Shown here: piece after piece, positions 26,632-36,571 of the stretch
Position numbering within the stretch: the first letter of the stretch is position 1
Layout: every line of letters starts with the position of its first letter
NCBI GenBank assembly: GCA_030428405.1
Contig: JAUIEH010000001.1
Location: 17,538 to 81,537 of the forward strand
Origin: Alphaproteobacteria bacterium
Lineage (GTDB): Bacteria > Pseudomonadota > Alphaproteobacteria > Caulobacterales > Maricaulaceae
Length of the DNA: 64,000 bases
Direction: 5' to 3'
The notes under the pieces: generated by a model
Told to the model about the DNA's origin: nothing
Databases searched by the model: none
The model's input: the letters and a program-made list of their open reading frames with translations, nothing else
Position numbers and translations under genes: made by a program

Positions 26632-27842
26632 TCGGTTCCCGCGATGAGGCTGCTCATGCGCGCTGCGGCGCGATCGGCGGCGAGGCGCTGCAAGTGGCGA
26701 CTGATGCGCACGTCGATCTGATTGATGCGCGCATCCAAGACCGGCGAAATTGGCCCGGCGGCGCTTTCATATTGGCGCTGCGCGGCGGCGGCGACGCCGT
26801 CGAGCGCACGATCGCGGCGCTCCAGCGAGGAGGCGGCGCGAACAGCGGCGGCGTGCTCGGCGGCCGCGGCGCGAAAGGCGTCGCCCGCGGTTCGAGAGGC
26901 GTCAGCGATGCGCAACCGGGCCGCGCTGGCGCCGTCGCGCGCAGCCTCCAGGCGGGGCGTCTGGTTCCAGCGCGACCAAAGCGGAATCGAAAGGCCCAGC
27001 TGGACGGACACCCAATCATCGCCGGCGAAGTTGGCGCCGTCTTCTCGCTGGAGATAGCTCACGCTGACCCCGTAGGAGATATCGTAGTCGCGCTCGCGCA
27101 CGGCCACGCCCGCATCCGCCGCGCGCGCAAGCGCCTGAGCGACGCGAACAGAGTGGAAGCCCGCCTGAGCAGGCTCGGACGGCGGCTCGATCGCCTCGAT
27201 CATAGGCGCGGTCCCTTCGAGCGGACCGACCAGACGATGGATGCGGCTCATCGCTTGTGCGCGCATGCTTTCGGCCTCGGCGAGGCGCTCATCGGCCTCT
27301 GCGCGATCGGCGTCGACATCTGATAGATCAGCGAAGACGGGGCGGCCTGCATCAACCTCGCCTTCGAGCGTTGCCTCGAGCTCGTCGAGGATTTCCAACT
27401 GGGCCGCGATGAGCGCAATGATCTCGTCAGCGGTACGTAATTCGGCCAATGAGACGAGCAATTCGCTCGCGAGGAGGTCGTAGTGAGCCGTACGTCGCGC
27501 GTGGGCGATTTCGGCGCCGGCGCGCTCGCGATCGGAGCGTGCGCCGCGCAGGCCGCGGCTGGGGATTTCCTGGCTGAACGTCACGGATCGATTGCTCGGC
27601 AGGAACTCGTCGAACTGCAAGGGATCGGTCACGGGCACGTTGTTGACGCCGACGCTGACGCGAGGATTGGGCAGTCCCATCTGACCCGCTGCATTATTGT
27701 GTGCGGCGGATGCATCCGATTCATAGGCCGATAGGGCGGGATGCTCGCGCAGATCGTCGAGCAGCGCCTCAACGGCACCCGTTTCGGGGGAGACGAAACT
27801 CAGGTTTGCAGCGAGCAAGATTGCGGCGAATGACATGATCAT
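26628..27842 (-). CDS. cusC: TolC-family outer-membrane efflux protein (CusC-like)
   Basis: 404 residues from the ATG at 27842. Longer starts up to 27950 would place the likely promoter at 27872-27896 inside the gene, so the shorter one is preferred. A signal-peptide-like IMSFAAILLAANLSF is followed by the repeated helical pairs of TolC proteins (GLPNPRVSVGVNN; VSVQLGLSIPLWSRWNQTPRLEAARDGAS). It provides the outer-membrane channel for the CusBA pump. Confidence 0.88.
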   Translation of the reverse strand: MIMSFAAILLAANLSFVSPETGAVEALLDDLREHPALSAYESDASAAHNNAAGQMGLPNPRVSVGVNNVPVTDPLQFDEFLPSNRSVTFSQEIPSRGLRGARSDRERAGAEIAHARRTAHYDLLASELLVSLAELRTADEIIALIAAQLEILDELEATLEGEVDAGRPVFADLSDVDADRAEADERLAEAESMRAQAMSRIHRLVGPLEGTAPMIEAIEPPSEPAQAGFHSVRVAQALARAADAGVAVRERDYDISYGVSVSYLQREDGANFAGDDWVSVQLGLSIPLWSRWNQTPRLEAARDGASAARLRIADASRTAGDAFRAAAAEHAAAVRAASSLERRDRALDGVAAAAQRQYESAAGPISPVLDARINQIDVRISRHLQRLAADRAAARMSSLIAGTE

Positions 27843-27871
27843 GAAGCCAGTCAGCTGGGCATAGTCGAGAC

Positions 27872-27896
27872 TACGCGGTTCGATGACCGATCCCTC
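27872..27896 (-). promoter_or_regulatory. ECF-type promoter motif before cusCBAF
   Basis: Reading on the minus strand: GAGGGA, 14 bases, then GCGTAGTC, 30 bases before the cusC ATG. The downstream box is identical to those before cnrYXH and copCD. Predicted target of the CnrH-like sigma factor encoded at 34037. Confidence 0.5.
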
Positions 27897-28058
27897 GCTC
27901 TCGCCGCGGTAACATTTCGTTAATGACTGGCCGTTCAGGCGACCACACACGTTTGCGCCAAATCGCGTGATGCGCGGCGTGTCTCACGCACTCTCGAATG
28001 GCGGCGTCGCGCTCGAACTCCTTTAGCTCGAAGTTTTGCAGTCAAGCGCACCGACGGG

Positions 28059-28083
28059 GAGGGGTCGCGCGCGTCCACGCGTA
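28059..28083 (+). promoter_or_regulatory. ECF-type promoter motif before acyltransferase gene
   Basis: GAGGGG at 28059-28064 and GCGTA at 28079-28083, separated by 14 bases, lie 30 bases before the acyltransferase ATG. Same box pair as the other candidate sigma-regulon promoters. Confidence 0.45.
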
Positions 28084-28112
28084 TCCGCATAGGGCGAATC
28101 ATCGGCGGGCGC

Positions 28113-29222
28113 ATGCGGAAATTCACCACGATCGGCGCGGCGTATGTCGGCCGCGAAAATAGGCTGACTCCCATTCGTTGGGTTTTGGCGAGCGCGGTGA
28201 TGGTCGAGCACGCTGTCGTCGTCACGATTGGACCGATCTTGCCTTCGCCCGTTGCCGTGAATGGCTGGTCGATCGGCTATGCAGCGGTCAATGCGTTCTT
28301 CGTGCTCAGCGGCTTCTTGATCGCCGACAGCCTCGAGCGGCGCGCTGATCCGTTCGTATACGCCGCGGCGCGGGCGCTGCGCATCCTTCCGGCTTTGGTT
28401 TTTCTATCCCTCGGAGCGGTCCTCGTGGTCGGCCCCGTGGCCAGCGATTTGACGCTGAGCGCCTATTGGAGCAGCGCCCAGACTTGGCTCTATCCAGTCA
28501 ACGTCCTGGCCTTCATGGACACCTCGCAGGGACCTGCGGGCATCTTCACTGACAATCCGTGGCCCGGCGAGTTTTCGGCGACGCTCTGGACGCTGCGATA
28601 CGAAGTGCTCGCTTATGTCGCGGCGGGCGTATTGTTCTTTTTCCGCCTGTTCTGGGGCTGGCGTTCTCACCTCTTTCTATTCGTCGCAGCTACGCTCGCC
28701 TACTTGGCTTTGCGTTACGGATGGACCGACGCGCCGCCCATGCTGATGAGCGGCGCGCGTTTGGCGAGCGCGTTCAGTCTGGGCATGTTCGTACACGCCT
28801 CTCGTCACCGGCTGCCGCTGGCGCCGATCATCGCCGTCTTGGCGACGCCTGCATGGCTGCTTCTCGGCAGCCAGCCGGTCGCGGAGGTCGCAATGAACCT
28901 CGCGATCGCCTCAACGCTGTTCTGGATCGGCTTCGCGAGATTGGGCGGCGCCCCGACCGGAGCGAGGATTCCCGATTGGTCGTACGGCATCTATATTTGG
29001 CACTACCCAATGATGCAGCTGGTCGTCTTCTTCGATCGCTCCGCCACACCGCTGGAAGTAGCCGTCTTCACAGTGCCCGCGACTTTAGCGATATCCGGTC
29101 TTTCTTGGAGCTATGTCGAAAAGCCGAGCCTTGGGCTCAAGACCGTCACCGGCGAGCGCTTGCGCTCCACGTGGCTCGCACTATTCAGCAAACGGGCCGA
29201 GCGACGCACGCGGCTGCGCTAA
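28113..29222 (+). CDS. Membrane acyltransferase (OafA/acyltransferase-3 family)
   Basis: 369 residues with about ten membrane helices. Family signs are VEHAVVVTIGP (the catalytic-His region near helix 1), AVNAFFVLSGFLIADSLER and the R-rich ARALRILPAL. Members transfer acyl groups to surface sugars or lipids. The presence of such a gene in a metal-resistance block, divergently transcribed from cusCBAF and preceded by a sigma-type promoter motif, suggests envelope modification as part of the metal response. Substrate unknown. Its stop overlaps the convergent methyltransferase by four bases. Confidence 0.85.
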   Translation: MRKFTTIGAAYVGRENRLTPIRWVLASAVMVEHAVVVTIGPILPSPVAVNGWSIGYAAVNAFFVLSGFLIADSLERRADPFVYAAARALRILPALVFLSLGAVLVVGPVASDLTLSAYWSSAQTWLYPVNVLAFMDTSQGPAGIFTDNPWPGEFSATLWTLRYEVLAYVAAGVLFFFRLFWGWRSHLFLFVAATLAYLALRYGWTDAPPMLMSGARLASAFSLGMFVHASRHRLPLAPIIAVLATPAWLLLGSQPVAEVAMNLAIASTLFWIGFARLGGAPTGARIPDWSYGIYIWHYPMMQLVVFFDRSATPLEVAVFTVPATLAISGLSWSYVEKPSLGLKTVTGERLRSTWLALFSKRAERRTRLR

Positions 29223-29905
29223 CGCGGTAGACTCGCCGCGTTTAAGAGGTTGCGCCGCGCGCGATAGAGCGAGATCACGCCGAGAGGCGTTGTCTGACGG
29301 TGAGTCTCCGCAACGTCGACGAAGCCGGCCTCGCGTAGGAGGGGTTTAAGACCGACGCGGACATGGTCTTGCGTGTTGGAGAAGCCGTCGAGAAGCTGGA
29401 CCAGGAAGAAGCCGAGCCGCTGCCAGGGAAAGCGCGCGCGGCCCCAATCGGCGATGTGGAGTTCGCCGTCCGGCTTCAGCCATTCTTTGACCCGCGCGAG
29501 CGTGCGCGCCTTCGCGTCTGGTTCGAGGTGGTGAAAGACGAGGCTCGACGCCACGCGGTTGAAAGAGCCCGGCTCAAAAGACGCGTCATCGAACAGGGAC
29601 TGCTCGAATGATATCTCGGCGCCTGTCCGGTGCGCCTTTTCGCGCGCGATGCGCAATGCGGTCGCATCGGCGTCGAGACCGACGACCTCTACGTTGGGGT
29701 TTGCTTTCTTGAGTTGAAGCGCGATGTCGCCGGTGCCGCATCCTAGATCGAGAACGCGATGACCGGCCTGCGCGCCGATCTGGGCGATCAGCTTCGGCCG
29801 CCAGACCGCGTCCAGGGTCGTGACGCGGACGATCACATCATAGGCGCCGGTCAGCCACTTGAAGCGCAGCGGCGCGATGTAGGACGCGTTAGCGTTTTGT
29901 GACAT
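29219..29905 (-). CDS. Class I SAM-dependent methyltransferase
   Basis: 228 residues from the ATG at 29905; an upstream start at 29938 is possible. Motif I VLDLGCGTGDIALQL and the acidic motif II VEVVGLDADATAL are clear, followed by SLVFHHLEPDAKARTL, resembling UbiE-type or arsenite-type methyltransferases. The cysteines needed for arsenite methylation are not seen. Last gene of the copA operon, so a role linked to copper, perhaps quinone methylation, is possible but speculative. Confidence 0.85.
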   Translation of the reverse strand: MSQNANASYIAPLRFKWLTGAYDVIVRVTTLDAVWRPKLIAQIGAQAGHRVLDLGCGTGDIALQLKKANPNVEVVGLDADATALRIAREKAHRTGAEISFEQSLFDDASFEPGSFNRVASSLVFHHLEPDAKARTLARVKEWLKPDGELHIADWGRARFPWQRLGFFLVQLLDGFSNTQDHVRVGLKPLLREAGFVDVAETHRQTTPLGVISLYRARRNLLNAASLPR

Positions 29906-29944
29906 TCCACGAGCCTTTCGCGTAGCCGCCGTCTGCATATCCGC

Positions 29945-30208
29945 TCAACCGTGGCGCTCCCAGGGAGGCGGAAATCTGTGTTTTATGAAAACGAGCGCCG
30001 CGAAGAGCAGCACTTCTTCGACAAGAAAGAAGAGCAGGCCCAAGCCGAATGCAAAGGCGACAATTCCCTGGACGACGGACGCCCGGAAGAAATCGTAGAG
30101 CTGATCGTGGCAAGTCAGACACAACCAAACACGCGCGAAGCGAATGGTGGTCGACATGCGGCAGAACGGACACCGCTTCGGTCGGGACGCCGTCGCTTGG
30201 TCGGACAT
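29945..30208 (-). CDS. Small zinc-ribbon-like membrane protein
   Basis: 87 residues. The N-terminus has CPFCRM and CLTCHDQ, two CxxC pairs suited to a zinc ribbon or copper site, and the C-terminal half has one or two membrane helices (GIVAFAFGLGLLFFLVEEVLLFAALVF). It lies between copA and the methyltransferase gene with short gaps. Family not recognised; it may be a copper-operon accessory. Confidence 0.65.
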   Translation of the reverse strand: MSDQATASRPKRCPFCRMSTTIRFARVWLCLTCHDQLYDFFRASVVQGIVAFAFGLGLLFFLVEEVLLFAALVFIKHRFPPPWERHG

Positions 30209-30244
30209 CGCTTTGCTTTGCTCATTGGCGGGTTCGACGCGGCA

Positions 30245-32452
<2,208 letters not shown>

Positions 32453-32474
32453 GACGCGCTCCCGGCTCACTCGC

Positions 32475-32738
32475 CTAACGACGTGCGAGGCGGTTGAAGA
32501 CGACCGCGAGAATCGCCGCGAACAGCCATCCAAACGCGATGCTGCCGACGATGCCCTCGATCCAGCCGAGCGCTGAGGTGACCGGCCGGGCTGTGAACAC
32601 CTCGACCCATGCATGCGCGACGGGAAAATTCGGAATGAGGAGCTCGAAGCCGGCGCAGAGAACGAAGGTGACCGCCAGGGCGGCGGACAAGGCCCAGCCA
32701 GCGGGCCATAGCGGAATACGAGAAACCGTTTCGGACAT
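32475..32738 (-). CDS. DUF5676-like small membrane protein
   Basis: 87 residues from the ATG at 32738, with an exact AAGGAGG a few bases upstream (complement of 32744-32750). Two membrane helices (GWALSAALAVTFVLCAGFELLI and GIVGSIAFGWLFAAILAVVF) match the DUF5676 family often found beside copper ATPases. First gene of the copA operon. Function unknown. Confidence 0.8.
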   Translation of the reverse strand: MSETVSRIPLWPAGWALSAALAVTFVLCAGFELLIPNFPVAHAWVEVFTARPVTSALGWIEGIVGSIAFGWLFAAILAVVFNRLARR

Positions 32739-32760
32739 CGTTTCCTCCTTGTAGGGCAAT

Positions 32761-32802
32761 ATACCCCTGTGGGGTATTACATTTATACCCAATGGGGGTA
32801 TA
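32761..32802. promoter_or_regulatory. Two CsoR-type operators between copA operon and csoR
   Basis: Two palindromes with G-tract half sites: TACCCC-TGT-GGGGTA at 32762-32776 and TATACCC-AATG-GGGGTATA at 32784-32802. They match the known CsoR operator form (inverted GGGGTA halves) and lie between two divergent units, so one repressor can control both. Confidence 0.85.
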
Positions 32803-32811
32803 GTTCAAGGC

Positions 32812-33090
32812 ATGAAGCCTGAAACCCGAAAAGCCGCCCGTGCGCGCCTCGCCCGCATCGAGGGCCAAGTCCGCGGTCTGATCCGCATGATCGACGATGA
32901 TCGCTACTGCATCGACGTGATCACCCAGACCCAGGCCGTGCGTGCAGCGCTCGCGCGCGTCGAATCGCTGGTCTTGAAGGATCATGTCGCCAACTGCGTG
33001 GCGGACGCCGTCGCCTCGAACGACGAGGACGAGCGGCGCACGAAGATCGACGAGCTGATCACGGTCATGGACCAAGCCGTAAGGCGCTGA
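32812..33090 (+). CDS. csoR: CsoR-type Cu(I)-sensing repressor
   Basis: 92 residues, all-helical DUF156/CsoR family: ARLARIEGQVRGLIRMIDDDRYCIDVITQ and the downstream KDHVANCVADAV. The Cu(I) ligand set Cys33, His58 and Cys62 is complete, separating it from RcnR (Ni/Co) and FrmR (formaldehyde). Copper binding releases the protein from the adjacent G-tract palindromes, derepressing itself and the divergent DUF5676-copA operon. Confidence 0.93.
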   Translation: MKPETRKAARARLARIEGQVRGLIRMIDDDRYCIDVITQTQAVRAALARVESLVLKDHVANCVADAVASNDEDERRTKIDELITVMDQAVRR

Positions 33091-33184
33091 GCGGCGTCGG
33101 TGCACGGCTTCAATTCTCGTGTCTTCCAGCCCATGCTTTGAATACGCGCGGCGGCGCGGGGGCCCTCGCGCATGGTTTCCATAA

Positions 33185-33210
33185 GAGGGGAGGCGGCGAT
33201 CTCCTGCGTA
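33185..33210 (+). promoter_or_regulatory. ECF-type promoter motif before cnrYXH
   Basis: GAGGGG at 33185-33190 and GCGTAGTC from 33206, separated by 15 bases (one more than the other copies), 40 bases before the cnrY-like ATG. It suggests the sigma factor activates its own operon, as ECF factors usually do. Confidence 0.5.
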
Positions 33211-33250
33211 GTCTCATGTGAGCGATGGCTGGAGGTCTCGGAATAGAACG

Positions 33251-33559
33251 ATGACGAAGAACCTGGACGAATTGGCGCGCGCGCTCAGAGACGCGCCTCC
33301 TGATCGCGACTTGAGCGCCATTGAGCCGCTGGTGTGGCGCCGCCTGGATGATGAAAGATCGTGGGCGTTTTTCGGCTCGGCGATCTCATCCGCAATGTCG
33401 GTTCGAGCCTTCCAGTCGGCGCTAAGCGCAATCGTATTGTTTTCGGGCGTGCTCGCAGGCGCAGCCCTGCAAAGCAGCGCAGTGTCCGAGCCGGACGCTT
33501 TCGCGGTCTTCCCCATTGCATCGCCGCTGGCGCCGTCGACCTTGCTCGAACGATCATGA
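33251..33559 (+). CDS. CnrY-like membrane anti-sigma factor
   Basis: 102 residues from the ATG at 33251; a GTG start at 33218 is an alternative. The N-terminal cytoplasmic segment (LDELARALRDAPPDRDLSAIEPLVWRRL) resembles the short sigma-binding region of CnrY/NccY, and one membrane helix follows (FQSALSAIVLFSGVLAGAAL). Position is decisive: it overlaps the CnrX-like sensor gene, which is followed by an ECF sigma gene, exactly the cnrYXH order. It should hold the sigma factor at the membrane until metal is sensed. Confidence 0.72.
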   Translation: MTKNLDELARALRDAPPDRDLSAIEPLVWRRLDDERSWAFFGSAISSAMSVRAFQSALSAIVLFSGVLAGAALQSSAVSEPDAFAVFPIASPLAPSTLLERS

Positions 33560-34035
33560 CCGCCGCTGAGATCGCGTCGCGCACAATCCGCACGCGACTG
33601 CTTCGCAACATCGTCATCATGGCGCTTGTCGCATTCATCGCCGGAGCCGCGGGTGCGGCTCTCGGCGCGACCTTGTTTGCTGCGCCCGGCGATCACGCCT
33701 CTTCGGGCATGCACGCGCTTGTTCATGAAGGGCTTGATCTGTCTGCGGAACAAGAACGCGCGCTTGACGCCATCGAGGAGCGCTTCGCCGCGCGCCGGCG
33801 CGAGGTTGAATCCGAGCTTACAGCCGCCAATCGAGCGCTCGCGGACGTTATCGCCGAAAACCCGGACTACGCGCCCGAAGTCGGCGACGCGGTGGGGCGC
33901 GTCCATCAGGTCATGGGCGAACTGCAGGTCGCTACCGTGCTTCACGTCTATGAGATGCGCGCCATCCTGACTGAAGAGCAGGCGGCGCTGTTCGATCAAC
34001 GCGTCAGCAGGGCCCTGATGGGCGCCGCTGAATGA
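33556..34035 (+). CDS. CnrX-like periplasmic metal sensor
   Basis: 159 residues from the ATG at 33556, overlapping the previous stop (ATGA). A membrane anchor (IVIMALVAFIAGAAGAALGATLF) precedes a helical hairpin domain. The putative metal ligands follow the CnrX pattern: His53 and His57 (MHALVHEG), Glu74/Glu75, and His130 with Met134 (HVYEM). In Cupriavidus CnrX this set senses Ni or Co; given the surrounding genes, copper is a possible ligand here. It is in the heavy-metal-resistance (spheroplast protein Y-like) superfamily. Confidence 0.82.
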   Translation: MTAAEIASRTIRTRLLRNIVIMALVAFIAGAAGAALGATLFAAPGDHASSGMHALVHEGLDLSAEQERALDAIEERFAARRREVESELTAANRALADVIAENPDYAPEVGDAVGRVHQVMGELQVATVLHVYEMRAILTEEQAALFDQRVSRALMGAAE

Positions 34036-34036
34036 C

Positions 34037-34606
34037 GTGACGAACGAAGGCGAAAGCGACGCCGATTTAGCAGTGCGTGCGCGCCAAGGAGATGAGCGCG
34101 CTTTCACGTCCTTGATGCGCCGGCACAAGGACGCCGTTTATCAGGTTGCGCGGCGGAATCTCGCCGACTCCGACGAAGCGCTGGACGTCGTTCAAGAAGT
34201 CTTTGTCGCGGCTTGGCGCAATATCAAGAAATTCGATCCAGAACGGCCGATGGCGGCTTGGCTCTTTCGCATCGCGGTCAATGCTTGTCGCGACCGTCAC
34301 CGGCGTCGCGCTGTCAGAGCGTTCTTCTTTCGCGCCACGCCGCTCGATGAGCCCGGCGCGCGAAATGTCGCTGACGTGAACGAGCGCACTGAGGATCGCG
34401 TCATGGCGCGTGACGAACTCAGGCGTCTTGCGCACGAGATCGAGCGTTTACCACAAGGCGCGCGCGAGGCGTTCGTGCTGAACGTGATCGAAGGTCTATC
34501 CCAGGGCGAAGCCGCGGACGCTCTCGGCGTCACTGTCAAAGCAGTGGAGACGCGCGTGGCTCGCGCACGGCGATTGCTGGCCGAGCGCCTCGATATCGAC
34601 GAATAG
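34037..34606 (+). CDS. CnrH-like ECF RNA polymerase sigma factor
   Basis: 189 residues from the GTG at 34037, two bases after the sensor stop. Region 2 is ERAFTSLMRRHKDAVYQVARR...EALDVVQEVFVAAWRNIKKF; region 4 is LPQGAREAFVLNVIEGLSQGEAADALGVTVKAVETRVARAR. With the anti-sigma and sensor genes it forms a complete metal-responsive switch. Seven nearby transcription units carry a shared promoter-like motif that this factor may recognise. Confidence 0.9.
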   Translation: MTNEGESDADLAVRARQGDERAFTSLMRRHKDAVYQVARRNLADSDEALDVVQEVFVAAWRNIKKFDPERPMAAWLFRIAVNACRDRHRRRAVRAFFFRATPLDEPGARNVADVNERTEDRVMARDELRRLAHEIERLPQGAREAFVLNVIEGLSQGEAADALGVTVKAVETRVARARRLLAERLDIDE

Positions 34607-34621
34607 GCTGCCGCTTCCGAT

Positions 34622-35563
34622 CTAGCTCGCGAAATCGAGTTCCGGCGCCGCATCGGAGCGACAGGCCCGCTCCACCTGCAAGGTCGAAAACACGAAACCA
34701 TAGCGCAGGCGTAGCAAATCATGCGCGCTCCCCAGGACCGCTTCATGCTCTGCGTTCTCGGTTATGCGAATGTGGGCGGAAAAGAGATTGCGTCCGCTTG
34801 TCAGCGCCCAGGCGTGAACGTGATGGATGTCCTCGACGCCGTCCAGCGAAAGAAGCGCCTCACGCACGGCAACCACGTCGACGCCCGTAGGCACGGTCTC
34901 CATGAGGATGCGCAGCGCGTCTCGGCAGATCGTCCACGACGCCCAAAACAACACGAACCCGAATCCGATGCCGAGAATCGGATCGATCGGTGTCCAGCCG
35001 GTCAGCCAGATCACGGCGGCGGCGATGATGATGATTAGGCTGCCGACAAATGTCTGAATGACGTGCCAGAATGCGCCGCGCATATTGAGGTTCTCGCGCT
35101 GGCTGGCGAACAGCAGTCGGATCGAAATCAGCTCGGTGACGAGACCGCCGAGGGCGGTCAACACCATGGGCAGAGGCGGCAGTTCGACTGGATGGCGCAA
35201 CCGCATTGCGCCCATGACGATGACGACGACGGCCATCGCGAATAGGAACAACCCGTTGATGAGGGCGCCGATGATTTCGGCGCGGTAGGAGCCGAACGTG
35301 CGATAGCGATCGGAAGGTCGCTCGGCGAGTTTCCCCGCGACAAGCGCGATCAGCACGCCGCCGACCGCGGAGAACGTGTGAAAGGCGTCAGATATGACCG
35401 CGATCGAGCCGATCCAAACGCCAACGATGAGCTCGATCAAGAAATAGACGCCCGTCAGCCAGGACGTCCAAATGAGCGCCCTGCGATTGGCGCGCAGCAT
35501 GGCGGACATGTCGTGCCCGCCGTGGCTCGTCCGGCCGCCGGTCTGTTCGTGCGCGCCGCTCAC
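34622..35563 (-). CDS. CDF-family transporter with altered metal site
   Basis: 313 residues, six membrane helices and a C-terminal cytoplasmic domain as in CzcD/ZnT exporters. The usual transport site pairs HxxxD in helices 2 and 5. Here helix 2 reads DAFHTFSA (His62, Ala66) and helix 5 reads HVIQT (His167, Thr171), so both aspartates are replaced. This is not a random frame defect, since the rest of the protein is intact. It may carry another ion, or act as a sensor or partner. Its start overlaps the upstream lipoprotein gene (ATGA). Confidence 0.85.
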   Translation of the reverse strand: MSGAHEQTGGRTSHGGHDMSAMLRANRRALIWTSWLTGVYFLIELIVGVWIGSIAVISDAFHTFSAVGGVLIALVAGKLAERPSDRYRTFGSYRAEIIGALINGLFLFAMAVVVIVMGAMRLRHPVELPPLPMVLTALGGLVTELISIRLLFASQRENLNMRGAFWHVIQTFVGSLIIIIAAAVIWLTGWTPIDPILGIGFGFVLFWASWTICRDALRILMETVPTGVDVVAVREALLSLDGVEDIHHVHAWALTSGRNLFSAHIRITENAEHEAVLGSAHDLLRLRYGFVFSTLQVERACRSDAAPELDFAS

Positions 35564-36021
35564 GACGTCTGGAGATGGCAGATCTTCCAGCCTTCGGCGG
35601 TCTCTTCAAACACGGCTGTTCCGCGGCCCTCACGTTCATAGGGCTCGCCATCCAGAGTGCCGGTGATCGCGAATTCGAAAAGCGCGTAGCCGAGATCAGT
35701 TCCCTCGTAAGGACGCACGTCGGAGATCTGATAGTCCTCGATGTGAAAGCGCTCGCTTTCGAACTCGGGCGTGAGGTGGTCCTCACGGTATTCCGTCCAC
35801 GACCAATTCGCACCGCGGCCTTCTATGATCGTGAAACGCGTGTGCCCGAGCGTTTCGGCTTCCATGGCGTCGAGGTCTTCGTTGCGGATGGCCTCCGCGT
35901 AGCGCTCCAGCACGGCCGCGTAAGGGTGGGCCGGCTCGGGCTCTTGCGCGGTCGCGCAGCCTGACGCGAGTACGGCTGCGAACAAAGGCGCCGCTAGAAC
36001 GCGCTGTAACGTTGCAATCAT
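35560..36021 (-). CDS. SnoaL/NTF2-like periplasmic lipoprotein
   Basis: 153 residues from the ATG at 36021, preceded by a strong GGGGAGGA. The leader ends AAVLASGC (lipobox). The mature part (VLERYAEAIRNEDLDAMEAET... WSWTEYREDHLTPEF... ALFEFAITGTLDG... GWKICHLQTS) has the cone-shaped NTF2-like fold of DUF4440/SnoaL proteins. Such proteins occur beside CDF and copper genes, but the ligand is unknown. Cotranscribed with the CDF gene. Confidence 0.8.
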   Translation of the reverse strand: MIATLQRVLAAPLFAAVLASGCATAQEPEPAHPYAAVLERYAEAIRNEDLDAMEAETLGHTRFTIIEGRGANWSWTEYREDHLTPEFESERFHIEDYQISDVRPYEGTDLGYALFEFAITGTLDGEPYEREGRGTAVFEETAEGWKICHLQTS

Positions 36022-36062
36022 CGTATTCCTCCCCTTGCGAGCGCCGATTGGCCTGTAGTGGT

Positions 36063-36087
36063 TACGCAGGGCGGCGCACGAGCCCTC
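36063..36087 (-). promoter_or_regulatory. ECF-type promoter motif before lipoprotein-CDF genes
   Basis: On the minus strand GAGGGC, 14 bases, GCGTAA, about 40 bases before the ATG at 36021. Same box spacing as the other copies; divergent from the copCD copy at 36105. Confidence 0.4.
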
Positions 36088-36104
36088 GCGCTGAACGCGC
36101 CTTG

Positions 36105-36129
36105 AAGGGGAGGCCGCTTGAGCTGCGTA
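36105..36129 (+). promoter_or_regulatory. ECF-type promoter motif before copCD
   Basis: AAGGGG at 36105-36110 and GCGTAGTC from 36125, 14 bases apart, about 40 bases before copC. The extended boxes AGGGGAGGC and TGCGTAGTC are identical to those before cnrYXH. Confidence 0.5.
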
Positions 36130-36167
36130 GTCGCTATGCGGTCTAGTGGCCTTCGGAGGATACTCGC

Positions 36168-36551
36168 ATGAAGATGCTTCGCGCTTTGGTGATCTCCGCG
36201 CTTGCCGCTCCCGGCCTTTTCTCCGGCGGGCCGGCTTTGGCGCATGCGCGCCTTGAGGATGCAACCATCGCTGACGGAGCCGAAATTGCCGAGCTTCCGG
36301 CCGAATGCGTCTTTCATTTCTCTACGCCAGTGGCGCTTGCGCGTGTGACGCTCGAAAACGCGAGTGGTGAGAACATACCCTTGGATTTCACGCCGGCGCG
36401 CCAGGAAGCCGCCTCCCACGCCGTCAGCCTGCCAGCCATTGCGCCCGGCTCCTACACGCTGATCCTGCGGGCGATGTCTGACGACGGCCACGTCATGGCG
36501 AATTCCATCTCTTTCACACTGATAGAGCAGGACGAGGCCGAGAGCCGCTGA
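36168..36551 (+). CDS. copC: CopC-type periplasmic copper-binding protein
   Basis: 127 residues with a signal peptide ending GGPALAHARL, which puts a histidine at or near the mature N-terminus as in CopC. The CopC beta-sandwich follows (VFHFSTPVALARVTLENASGE; GSYTLILRAMSDDGHVMANSISFTL), with the DDGH copper(II) ligand region conserved. It binds copper in the periplasm and works with CopD, encoded next. Confidence 0.9.
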   Translation: MKMLRALVISALAAPGLFSGGPALAHARLEDATIADGAEIAELPAECVFHFSTPVALARVTLENASGENIPLDFTPARQEAASHAVSLPAIAPGSYTLILRAMSDDGHVMANSISFTLIEQDEAESR

Positions 36552-36571
36552 ACGCTTGACGGACCGCGCCT

